Source of the DNA: Streptomyces sp. R33
GTDB taxonomy: Bacteria; Actinomycetota; Actinomycetes; Streptomycetales; Streptomycetaceae
DNA length: 64,000 nucleotides
NCBI RefSeq assembly: GCF_041200175.1
Contig: NZ_CP165727.1
Span: 6,823,501-6,887,500 of the forward strand
Reading direction: 5' to 3'
A model generated the notes under the pieces. That model was given only the letters and a program-made list of their open reading frames with translations. It made no database searches and was not told where the DNA came from. Every line of letters begins with the position of its first letter. The first letter of the stretch is position 1. Position numbers and translations under genes: made by a program. Shown one piece after another: positions 39,283 through 47,001 of the stretch.

Positions 39283-41403
39283 GTGAGCAGGGACAACGGC
39301 GAGAGCGAAACCGAGGCGGGCGGCCCGCCCGAGCAGCTCGCGCTGATACGGGAGATGGTCGCCGAGGCGAAGGCCAAGGCCCCCAAGGCCAAGCCGCGCA
39401 CCTGGCGGGGCGCCGCCCTCGCCAAGGAGCTGCCGGTCGCCCGGATCCTCGTCAACAAGGGCGTCCTCCACCTCGACCAGCTCTGGGACTACGCCGTCCC
39501 CGAGGAGCTCTCCGAGGCGGCACAGCCCGGAGTCCGCGTCCGGGTCCGCTTCGGGGCCGGCTCCCACCAGGTGCACGGCGGCCGCCGTGAGGGCGGCGGC
39601 CTCATCGACGGGTTCATCGTCGAGCGCCGCGCCGAATCCGACTACAACGGTGCACTGGCCGCCCTCGCCCACGTCGTCTCGCCCGAGGTCGTCCTCACCC
39701 CGGGCATGCTGGCCCTGGCCCGGGCCGTCGCCGACCGGTACGCCGGCAGCCTGGCCGACGTACTCCAGCTCGCCCTGCCCCCGCGCAACGCGCGCGCCGA
39801 AGCCAAACCCTCACCCGAGCCGCTGCCCCCGCCCGCCGCGCCCGAACCGGGCGGCTGGGCGCGGTACGGCTCCGGCCCCGCCTTCCTGCGGGCCCTCGCC
39901 ACCGGCGGCGCCCCGCGCGCCGTCTGGACCGCGCTGCCCGGCCCCGGCTGGGCCGACGAGCTGGCCCGGGCCATGGCCGCCACCCTCGCCTCCGGCCGCG
40001 GCGCCCTCGCCGTCCTGCCCGACGGGCGCACCGCAGCCCGGGTCGACGCGGCGCTGACCGCCCTGCTCGGCGAGGGGCGGCACGCGCTGCTCACCGCCGA
40101 ATCGGGCCCCGAGAAGCGCTACCGCCAGTGGCTCGCCGTGCACCGCGGCTCGGTACGGGCCGTCATCGGCACCCGGGCCGCGATGTTCGCGCCCGTACGG
40201 GACCTCGGGCTGGTCGCCGTCTGGGACGACGGCGACTCCAGCCACAGCGACGACAACGCGCCCTTCCCGCACGTACGGGAAGTGCTCGAGCTGCGGGCCG
40301 TCGGCGACGGCTGCGGGTTCCTGGCCGGGAGCACGAGCTGCACCGTGGAGGCCGCCCAGCTGGTCGAGACGGGCTGGGCGCGGCCGCTCGTCGCCGACCG
40401 GGAGACGGTACGGGCCTGCGCGCCCCGGATCCGGACCGTGGGCGACGAACTGCTGGCCCGCGACGAGGCGGCCCGCGCCGCCCGGCTGCCGAGCCTGGCC
40501 TGGGAGACCGTACGGGAGGGGCTGAAGTCCGGGCCCGTGCTCGTCCAGGTGCCCCGGCGCGGCTATGCGCCGAGGCTGGCGTGCGAGCGCTGCCGCACCC
40601 CCGCCCGCTGCAAGGTGTGCGCCGGGCCGCTGGAGGCTCCGGACGCGCGGGACCTGCACTGCGGCTGGTGCGGCCGGCAGGAGAGCGCCTGGCACTGCGA
40701 GGAGTGCGGATCGTTCCGGCTGCGCGCCCAGGTGGTCGGCTCCCGGCGGACCGCCGAGGAGCTCGGGCGGGCCTTCCCGGCCGTGCCCGTGCGCACGTCC
40801 GGCCGCGACCACGTCCTGGACGAGGTGCCCGACCGGCCCGCGCTGGTGGTGTGCACGCCCGGCGCCGAGCCCGTCGCGGCGGGCGCCGGGTACGCGGCGG
40901 CCCTGCTGCTGGACGGCTGGGCGATGCTGACCCGGCCCGACCTACGGGCCGGGGAGGACGCGCTGCGCCGGTGGATCGCGGCCGCCTCGCTGGTCCGGGG
41001 GGAGGGGCAGGTGGTGGTGGTCGCCGAGCCGACGCTGCGGCCGGTCCAGGCCCTCGTGCGGTGGGATCCGGTGGGCCATGCCGTACGGGAGCTCGCGGAG
41101 CGGGCCCAGCTGGGCTTCCCGCCGGTGTCCCGGATGGCGGCCGTCGCCGGGCGCGGCGAGGCGGTGGAGGCCTTCCTGGCCGGAGCCGGGCTGCCGCCGG
41201 ACGCGGAGGTGCTGGGCCCGGTCCCGGTGCCGGGCCGGCGCGGGGAGCCGTCGCCCGGGGACCGGGCCCTGGTCCGCGTCCCGCCCGGCAGCGGGGCGGC
41301 GCTGGCGGCCGCCCTGAAGTCGGCGCAGGCGGCCCGGCTGGCGCGCGGAGTCCCGGCGTCGGAGGCGGTCCGGGTCCGGATCGACCCGCCGGACATCGGC
41401 TAG
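39283..41403 (+). CDS. priA: PriA-like primosomal protein N', helicase motifs degenerate
   Basis: A 706-residue protein with the PriA layout: N-terminal 3'BD (VARILVNKGVLHLDQLWDYAVP), helicase-like lobes, and a zinc-binding insert with eight cysteines (pattern CxxC...CxxC...CxxC...CxxC around 40587-40710). The Walker A that reads GxTGSGKTE in E. coli PriA is replaced by LPGPGWADEL, and the DEEH box by VWDDGDSSH, so ATP-driven unwinding is unlikely. This is the rule in actinobacterial PriA homologues, which probably only scaffold the replisome at forks. Start GTG at 39283. A GTG eight codons upstream is an alternative. Confidence 0.9.
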   Translation: MSRDNGESETEAGGPPEQLALIREMVAEAKAKAPKAKPRTWRGAALAKELPVARILVNKGVLHLDQLWDYAVPEELSEAAQPGVRVRVRFGAGSHQVHGGRREGGGLIDGFIVERRAESDYNGALAALAHVVSPEVVLTPGMLALARAVADRYAGSLADVLQLALPPRNARAEAKPSPEPLPPPAAPEPGGWARYGSGPAFLRALATGGAPRAVWTALPGPGWADELARAMAATLASGRGALAVLPDGRTAARVDAALTALLGEGRHALLTAESGPEKRYRQWLAVHRGSVRAVIGTRAAMFAPVRDLGLVAVWDDGDSSHSDDNAPFPHVREVLELRAVGDGCGFLAGSTSCTVEAAQLVETGWARPLVADRETVRACAPRIRTVGDELLARDEAARAARLPSLAWETVREGLKSGPVLVQVPRRGYAPRLACERCRTPARCKVCAGPLEAPDARDLHCGWCGRQESAWHCEECGSFRLRAQVVGSRRTAEELGRAFPAVPVRTSGRDHVLDEVPDRPALVVCTPGAEPVAAGAGYAAALLLDGWAMLTRPDLRAGEDALRRWIAAASLVRGEGQVVVVAEPTLRPVQALVRWDPVGHAVRELAERAQLGFPPVSRMAAVAGRGEAVEAFLAGAGLPPDAEVLGPVPVPGRRGEPSPGDRALVRVPPGSGAALAAALKSAQAARLARGVPASEAVRVRIDPPDIG

Positions 41404-41425
41404 GGGGTGCCGGGCCGCAGCCGAA

Positions 41426-41470
41426 CGCCCCCGGCGGGGACGACCGTGGGGGTCGTCCCCGCCGGGGGCG
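41426..41470. terminator. Bidirectional terminator between priA and the HTH gene
   Basis: A perfect 20-bp stem (41426-41445 with 41451-41470) around GTGGG, between the two convergent genes: 22 bases after the priA stop and about 92 bases beyond the other gene's stop on the minus strand. Confidence 0.85.
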
Positions 41471-41562
41471 GGATGCGGGTACGGCGTCAGGCCGGCCGGC
41501 CGTCGGAGGTCGGCGTCCCGGCGGCCGGCGAGGTTCAGCCGTGGCGGTCCGGCCGTGCCGGG

Positions 41563-42081
41563 TCAGCCGTTGCGGGGCCCCGGGAAGGCACCGGAGCGGG
41601 CCGCGGCCGCGGGCTGGGACTCCTCGCGCACCGGCTGCGGCGGGACCGAGCGGGCCGCCGGGACCGTGGGCAGCGGCCCCAGGGTCCGGGTGGTCGTGCC
41701 CTCGGCCGGCGGCTCCGCGGACTCCGCGGCCTGGGCCCGCCGGGCCCCGTACCGCCGGTGCACGGCCTGCTTGGTGACGCCGAGCGCGGAACCCACCGCG
41801 TCCCACGAGAAGCCGAGCGAGCGGTCGAAGTCCACCGCTGCGGTCACCAGCGTCTCGACGCTGTCCCGCAGCTCCTGCGCGAGACGGACGGTGGGCGCGG
41901 GGGCCCGGCCATAGACGACGAAGCCCGTCGAGGGCCCGGAGCGGCGCGGGCGGTACACGTTGCCGAGCTGGGCGGTGAGCGTACGCAGAGCATCCACCTG
42001 CCGGCGAACCCGCTCGATGTCCCGCACCAGGAGATGCAGGCTGGCCCGTGCTTGGGCGTCGTGGGTGGCGTGGTCGGCCAT
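41563..42081 (-). CDS. Conserved actinobacterial HTH protein
   Basis: A 172-residue soluble protein. The first half is a coiled-coil-like helix (residues about 8-40). Around residues 85-112, SLGFSWDAVGSALGVTKQAVHRRYG looks like a sigma-factor-like or MerR-like helix-turn-helix. The C-terminus is Ala/Pro-rich and unstructured. Streptomyces genomes carry this gene between priA and fmt, and several paralogues elsewhere share the same HTH; the function is not established. It is the only gene in this stretch on the minus strand. Confidence 0.75.
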   Translation of the reverse strand: MADHATHDAQARASLHLLVRDIERVRRQVDALRTLTAQLGNVYRPRRSGPSTGFVVYGRAPAPTVRLAQELRDSVETLVTAAVDFDRSLGFSWDAVGSALGVTKQAVHRRYGARRAQAAESAEPPAEGTTTRTLGPLPTVPAARSVPPQPVREESQPAAAARSGAFPGPRNG

Positions 42082-42378
42082 GAAGAAGCCTCTCGAACCG
42101 GTGCTGAAGAGCGGATCGGGCCGCAGACACCGTTCTCATCGCGGCCCGGTTTCGGTCAATCTCTCTTGACCAACGCGTCATACGGCACGGAAGTCACGCA
42201 CCAGGGGCGTGTCGGCATATGCGAGAGGCGCGCGTGTGTGCCCACGCCCCCTGACGAGGCGTCCGGGACCCCTGAACGGGCCCCGGGGGCACCCGCCGAT
42301 CGGGCCGGGCACCCCCAACGGCACCGGGAACATAGACTGGTGCGCTGCTGACAGCCGAGATAGCGAGGTAGGACCCCA

Positions 42379-43323
42379 GTGAAGCTCGTCTTCGCAGGCA
42401 CCCCCGAGGTCGCCGTGCCCGCCCTGGACGCCCTGATCGCCTCCGGGCGCCACGAGGTCGCCGCCGTCGTCACCCGGCCCGACGCACCGGCCGGCCGCGG
42501 CCGCCGGCTCATCGCCAGCCCGGTCGCCGAGCGCGCCGAGGAGGCCGGCATCGAGGTCCTCAAGCCGGTCCGGCCCCGGGACCCGGAATTCCAGGCCCGG
42601 CTGCGCGAGATCGACCCGGACTGCTGCCCGGTCGTCGCGTACGGCGCGCTGATCCCCAAGAGCGCCATCGAGATCCCCCGCCACGGCTGGGTCAACCTGC
42701 ACTTCTCGCTGCTGCCCGCCTGGCGCGGAGCCGCGCCCGTACAGCACTCGATCATGGCGGGGGACCAGGTCACCGGCGCCTCCACCTTCCTCATCGAGGA
42801 GGGCTTGGACTCCGGCCCCGTCTACGGGCACCTGACCGAGGAGATCCGGCCCACCGACACCAGCGGAGACCTGCTGACCCGCCTCGCCTTCGCAGGCGCC
42901 GGGCTGCTGGCCGCCACGATGGACGGCATCGAGGACGGCACCCTGCGCGCCGTCGGGCAGCCCGCCGACGGGATCTCGCTCGCCCCCAAGATCACCGTCG
43001 AGGACGCCCGGATCGACTGGAAGGCCCCGGCGATGCGCGCCGACCGCGTGGTGCGCGGCTGCACGCCCGCGCCCGGCGCGTGGACCGTCTTCCGCGGGGA
43101 GCGGCTCAAGCTGATCTCCGTCGGCCTGGTCGCCGACCGCACGGACCTGGCGCCCGGCGAGCTCGCCCCGGCCAAGAACAACGTGTACGTCGGCACCGGC
43201 TCGCACGCCGTCGAGCTGCTCTGGGTGCAGCCCCAGGGCAAGAAGCCGATGCGCGGCGCCGACTGGGCGCGCGGCGTGCGGATCGCTCCCGGTGAGCGTG
43301 TCGGCGGCACGGACGTAGGCTGA
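42379..43323 (+). CDS. fmt: Methionyl-tRNA formyltransferase
   Basis: A 314-residue enzyme that formylates initiator Met-tRNA using 10-formyl-THF. MKLVFAGTPEVAVPAL at the start and the catalytic NLHFSLLPAWRGAAPVQ block are intact, and the C-terminal tRNA-binding domain follows from about residue 205. The GTG start follows GAGGTAGGA. It pairs with rsmB downstream (60-base gap), a classical translation-linked pair. Peptide deformylase is not in the window. Confidence 0.96.
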   Translation: MKLVFAGTPEVAVPALDALIASGRHEVAAVVTRPDAPAGRGRRLIASPVAERAEEAGIEVLKPVRPRDPEFQARLREIDPDCCPVVAYGALIPKSAIEIPRHGWVNLHFSLLPAWRGAAPVQHSIMAGDQVTGASTFLIEEGLDSGPVYGHLTEEIRPTDTSGDLLTRLAFAGAGLLAATMDGIEDGTLRAVGQPADGISLAPKITVEDARIDWKAPAMRADRVVRGCTPAPGAWTVFRGERLKLISVGLVADRTDLAPGELAPAKNNVYVGTGSHAVELLWVQPQGKKPMRGADWARGVRIAPGERVGGTDVG

Positions 43324-43383
43324 TCCGTACCCGAAGATTTCTGCTGCATCTCGTACACCCCGTAAACCCGGAGCACCTTTCAC

Positions 43384-44844
43384 GTGAGCGATCAGTCCCG
43401 TCCCCCGCGCAGCGCCGCAGGCCAGCGGCAGGCCAAGCCGTACCGCCGCCCCAAGAAGGACCCCGTCCGGCTGCTGGCCTTCGAGGCGCTGCGGGCGGTG
43501 GACGAGCGCGACGCGTACGCCAACCTCGTCCTGCCCCCGCTGCTGCGCAAGGCCCGCCAGACGGAGGGCTTCGAGGCGCGGGACGCGGCGCTGGCCACCG
43601 AGCTGGTGTACGGGACGCTGCGCCGGCAGGGCACGTACGACGCGGTCATCAAGGCCTGCATCGACCGGCCGCTGCGGGAGGTGGACCCGCCGGTGCTCGA
43701 CGTGCTCTCGCTCGGTGCCCACCAGCTGCTGGGGACCCGGATCCCCACGCACGCTGCGGTGTCGGCGAGCGTGGAGCTGGCCCGGGTGGTGCTCGGTGAC
43801 GGGCGCGCCAAGTTCGTGAACGCCGTGCTCCGCAAGATCGCCGCGCACGACCTGGACGGCTGGCTCGAGCGGGTGGCCCCGCCGTACGAGGAAGACGCCG
43901 AGGAGCACCTCGCGGTGTACCACTCGCACCCGAGGTGGGTCGTCAGCGCCCTGTGGGACGCCCTCGGCGGCGGCCGGGCCGGCATCGAGGACCTGCTCGA
44001 AGCCGACAACGAACGGCCCGAGGTCACGCTGGTGGCGCGGCCCGGGCGGTCCACGACGGACGAGCTGGTGGAGGCGGTCGGCGAGGATTCGGCCCTGCCG
44101 GGGCGCTGGTCGCCGTACGCCGTCCGGATGGCCGAGGGCGGCGAGCCCGGAGCACTGGAGGCGGTCCGCGAAGGACGCGCCGGTGTCCAGGACGAGGGCA
44201 GCCAGCTGGTGGCGATGGCCCTCGCGGCCGCGCCGGTCGAAGGCAGCGACGAGCGCTGGCTGGACGGCTGCGCGGGCCCCGGCGGCAAGGCGGCCCTGCT
44301 GGCGGCCCTGGCGGCGCAGCGCGGGGCGTTCCTGCTCGCCTCCGAGAAGCAGCCGCACCGGGCCAGGCTCGTGGAGCGCGCCCTGGCCGGCAACCCCGGC
44401 CCGTACCAGGTCATCGCGGCGGACGGCACCCGGCCGCCGTGGCGGCCGGGCTCCTTCGACCGGGTCCTGATGGACGTCCCGTGCTCCGGCCTGGGCGCGC
44501 TGCGCCGTCGCCCGGAGGCGCGGTGGCGGCGCCGCCCCGAGGACCTGGAGGGGTTCGCCCCGCTGCAGCGCGCGCTGCTGCGGGAGGCGCTGTCCGCCGT
44601 CCGGGTGGGCGGCGTGGTGGGCTACGCGACGTGCTCCCCGCACCTGGCCGAGACCCGGGTCGTGGTGGACGACGTCCTGCGCGGCCGCGGCGCGGGCGCC
44701 TCGCCGGTCATGGCCGAACTGATCGACGCCAGGCCGTACATGGCGGGCGTCCCGGCCCTGGGCGACGGCCCGGACGTCCAGCTGTGGCCGCACCTGCACG
44801 GCACGGACGCGATGTACCTGGCACTGATCCGGCGTACGGGTTAG
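43384..44844 (+). CDS. rsmB: 16S rRNA (cytosine-967 C5) methyltransferase RsmB
   Basis: A 486-residue RsmB/Sun protein. N-terminal NusB-like domain (about residues 25-170), then a class I methyltransferase domain with SAM motif LDGCAGPGGKAALLAAL (about 292), motif IV DVPCSGLGALRRRPEARW (Cys about 367) and motif VI GYATCSPH (Cys about 417, the catalytic nucleophile position in RsmB). It methylates C967 of 16S rRNA in E. coli. It is the last gene of the conserved core block before the degenerate region. Confidence 0.95.
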   Translation: MSDQSRPPRSAAGQRQAKPYRRPKKDPVRLLAFEALRAVDERDAYANLVLPPLLRKARQTEGFEARDAALATELVYGTLRRQGTYDAVIKACIDRPLREVDPPVLDVLSLGAHQLLGTRIPTHAAVSASVELARVVLGDGRAKFVNAVLRKIAAHDLDGWLERVAPPYEEDAEEHLAVYHSHPRWVVSALWDALGGGRAGIEDLLEADNERPEVTLVARPGRSTTDELVEAVGEDSALPGRWSPYAVRMAEGGEPGALEAVREGRAGVQDEGSQLVAMALAAAPVEGSDERWLDGCAGPGGKAALLAALAAQRGAFLLASEKQPHRARLVERALAGNPGPYQVIAADGTRPPWRPGSFDRVLMDVPCSGLGALRRRPEARWRRRPEDLEGFAPLQRALLREALSAVRVGGVVGYATCSPHLAETRVVVDDVLRGRGAGASPVMAELIDARPYMAGVPALGDGPDVQLWPHLHGTDAMYLALIRRTG

Positions 44845-44883
44845 GCGTACGGGCTAACGGTGCGGGCCGGGGCGCTGCCCCGG

Positions 44884-45215
44884 TCAGCGGCAGAAGGCCT
44901 TGTCCACCACGGCCTCCACCCGGTGGGCGGCCGCCTCGTCCTTCGCATGACGGTCACGGCGACGGAGACGGCGCGGCCGCCTTCAGTGGCGCCCCCACGG
45001 GTCTCGTACCCCGGTATGTCGCCGCCGTGGCCCCAGTGCACGCCGTCGCAGGACAGCGGCCTGCTGACCAGGCCCAGCCCGTAGGGGCGCCGCGGCCGAG
45101 GTACCCGGCGGGGACGGTGGTGCGCATCTGGGCGAGCCGTTCGGGGGCGAGGAGGTCGCCGCCCAGCAGGGCGCCGCAGAACCGGTTGACGTCGGGGTCG
45201 GTGTGCTCGGCGTCG
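44884..45215 (-). pseudogene. Remnant of a serine hydrolase (beta-lactamase/DD-peptidase family), frameshifted
   Basis: Three pieces in different minus-strand frames read as one C-terminal protein end. In order they are NRFCGALLGGDLLAPERLAQM (45085-45200), then YGLGLVSRP...CDGVHWGHGGDIPGYETRGG...SVAVTV (44945-45083), then AKDEAAAHRVEAVVDKAFCR and a stop (44884-44946). The HWGHGGDIPGYE segment is the third active-site box of class C beta-lactamase/DD-carboxypeptidase relatives. At least two frameshifts separate the pieces, and the nucleophile-bearing N-terminal half is missing; upstream it dissolves into the 47-49 bp repeats. Genuine sequence decay is the simplest reading; assembly error would have to occur twice. 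Confidence 0.8.
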
Positions 45216-45465
45216 GTGAGGTCGGTCGGGAACCTCGGGCGGGGTCGGTGTGCTCGGCGTCGGGAGGGTGGATCGGGAGGCCGGGGGGCGGGGTCTGTGT
45301 GAGCGGGGTCGGTGACGTCTGCCGGGATGCTGGGGGCGGGGTCTGTGCGCTCGGGGTCGGGACACAGTGGATCGGGGGCCAGGGGCGGGGTTCGCGCCCT
45401 CGGCATCAGGACAGTGGATCGGGGGCCAGGGGGCGGGGTCTGCCGACTCGGTGTCGGTGTGGGTA
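45194..45465 (+). repeat. 47-49 bp tandem repeats, left array (about six units)
   Basis: Units begin with GGGGT at 45194, 45241, 45290, 45338, 45387 and 45435, so the period is 47-49 bases. A full unit runs GGGGTCTGTGCGCTCGG, then GTC, then GGACAGTGGATCGGGGGCC and AGGGGC. Units diverge by point changes and small indels. The first two units lie in the decayed hydrolase reading frame. Confidence 0.85.
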
Positions 45466-45506
45466 CGGGGGCGTCCCGGCAGTCCACTGTCCTTCCGTGT
45501 CGTGCC

Positions 45507-45577
45507 GGTCCCTCAAGGGCGCTCCTCCTTCGTCGTCGCGTCGCTTCGCGATGGCCTTCGGCCACCCTTGACCGACC
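45507..45577 (-). repeat. Three-hairpin element, left copy (REP-like)
   Basis: Read on the minus strand: an outer stem GGTC..TCAAGGG / CCCTTGA..GACC encloses three hairpins: TGGCCGAAGGCCA, TCGCGAAGCGA and a third closed by CGC/GCG. The first two have GAA loops. The same compact fold occurs in opposite orientation at 46448-46512. A folded RNA or a REP/BIME-like DNA element is possible. Confidence 0.6.
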
Positions 45578-46447
45578 GACCCGCCCCGGAATGCCAACAG
45601 ACTGCCGGGACGCCCCCGAAGGATGGCCGGGGGGTTCGGATTCCGACCAGCCCCGATCAGAGATCCTGACCGGCGGCCCCTGTCCATCCGCACCCAGGCC
45701 ACCAGGACCACCGATCCAGGCCGGTGCCGGGCCTGCGGGGAGGCCAAGGTCCTCTGAAGGGCCCATAGGAAGCACTTTCCGCACCCGGGCAGGGTCAACC
45801 TGCACCAGACAGCGAAGAGATGACGCTGCGGTGCCGGTCGGGCCGTGGACGCCCCAAATCGCTACGCGCCCCTCTCTGCACGGCGTCCGACGGCCGTCCG
45901 GGGCTGGACATAGGCCGCCCACGACCGGCACAGGCCGGCCCGGGAAGCGCCTGCGGGTCGTTTGTCCCGTTTTGGCGACCGGTTGAGACGTGAAGGGGCG
46001 CTTGTCGGAGTGAGAGGTTGAGAAATCCGCCATCAGACTCCGTCTGGCCCGCTTTTCGCCCCGAACGGCTCGCAGACGCCCGAAAACCCGGCCACGGAGG
46101 CGTCTGGGCGGCCTATGTCCAGCCCCAGACGGCCGTCGGACGCCGAGAGATGAGGAGCGCGTAGCGATCTGGGGGCGCCTGCGGGCCGATGCCTGCCGGC
46201 GTGGTCATCTGGCCGCTGTCTGGTGCAGGTTGACCCTGCCCGGGTCCGGGACGGGTGTCTGTGGGCCCTTCAGGGGACTGTGGCCTCCCCCGGGCCCCAT
46301 CCTGGTCCACCTCCGTGGTCCTGGGGACTGACTCCGGATGGACAGGGGCCCCTGCTCGGCATCTCTGATGGGCCCTCATCGGAACATGAACTCCCGGCCA
46401 TTCCTTCGGGGGCTTCCCGGCAGTCTTATGGCATTCCGGGGCGGGTC

Positions 46448-46512
46448 GGTCGGTCAAGGGTGGCCGAAGGCCATCGCGAAGCGACGCGACGAAGGAGCGC
46501 CCTTGACGGGCC
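46448..46512 (+). repeat. Three-hairpin element, right copy (REP-like)
   Basis: Plus strand: outer stem GGTC (46448-46451) and TCAAGGG (46454-46460) with CCCTTGA (46500-46506) and GGCC; hairpins TGGCCGAAGGCCA (46461-46473), TCGCGAAGCGA (46474-46484) and CGC..GCG (46485-46499). Compared with the left copy, one outer pair changes from A-U to G-U, and the third hairpin lacks a GAC on its 5' side and a GGA on its 3' side, that is, a symmetric change. Confidence 0.6.
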
Positions 46513-46579
46513 GGCACGACACGGAAGGACAGTGGACTGACGGGACGCCCCCGGACACACACCGACGCCGAGTTCGCGA

Positions 46580-46820
46580 ACCCCGCCCCCTGGCCTCCGA
46601 TCCGCTGTCTTGATGCCGGGGGCGCGGACTTCGCCCCTGGCCTCCGATCCGCTGTCCTGATGCCGGGGGCGCGGACTTCGCCCCTGGCCCCCGATCCACT
46701 GTCCTGACGCCGAGCACACGGACCTCGCCCCGGCCCCCGATCCACTGTCTCGACCCCGAACACGCAGACCCGCCCCGACCTCCCGACCGGCCTCACCGAC
46801 GCCGCTCACACAGACCCCGC
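46580..46820 (-). repeat. 47-bp tandem repeats, right array (about five units)
   Basis: The mirror image of the left array. Two nearly identical units start with GGACTTCGCCCCTGGCC at 46626 and 46673 (offset 47), flanked by more diverged ones outward to the GGGGTCTGTGTGAGCGG anchor. The unit number differs from the left arm, so the arrays have expanded or contracted independently. Confidence 0.8.
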
Positions 46821-47001
46821 CAAAGCCCCGCCCCCGATGTCTGGGTCGGCGCCGCGTGTGTGGCTCCCGTCCGTTGTTCCCTGCCCGGCGTGTCCGCCCC
46901 CGACGGGGCGGCGCCAGCCCGGCCCCGCCCCCGGCCGGCCGTCTCCCGCCCGTCCCGCGCCCCCGGCCCCCCACGCCCCCGCCCCGCGCCCCGCGCCCCC
47001 C

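Larger units (their letters stand above)
45290..46820. repeat. Large imperfect palindrome (arms about 650-700 bp)
   Basis: The sequence from about 45290 to 45922 reappears, reversed and complemented, from about 46820 down to 46105. Anchors include GGGGTCTGTGTGAGCGG (45290 and the complement of 46804-46820), CAGGGTCAACCTGCACCAGACAGCG (45790 region and complement of 46215 region), GGCGTCCGACGGCCGTC and GGCTGGACATAGGCCGCC at the inner ends. Weaker mirrored similarity continues to the centre near 46013. The arms differ by substitutions and short indels, so the duplication is old. No transposase or terminal target duplication was found. Confidence 0.85.
44845..47001. other. 2.1-kb region with no intact gene
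   Basis: Between rsmB and the MFS gene there is only the serine-hydrolase remnant, a 47-49 bp repeat array, a large imperfect palindrome and a C-rich tail (46821-47001). Frames of 80-360 codons occur in it on both strands, but they contradict one another, lack ribosome sites and family similarity, and mirror each other through the palindrome. Confidence 0.8.

Noticed and set aside
45194..45465. CRISPR array
   Set aside because: The units are contiguous 47-49 bp tandem repeats without unique spacers, and no cas genes are nearby.
44954..46033. 359-codon minus-strand frame in the palindrome region
   Set aside because: It runs through repeats, contains only part of the hydrolase remnant in frame, has no ribosome site, and is contradicted by mirrored frames in the other arm.
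45290..46820. Insertion sequence or composite transposon
   Set aside because: No transposase-like protein is encoded on either strand, the inverted copies are long and diverged instead of short terminal repeats, and no target-site duplication was seen.
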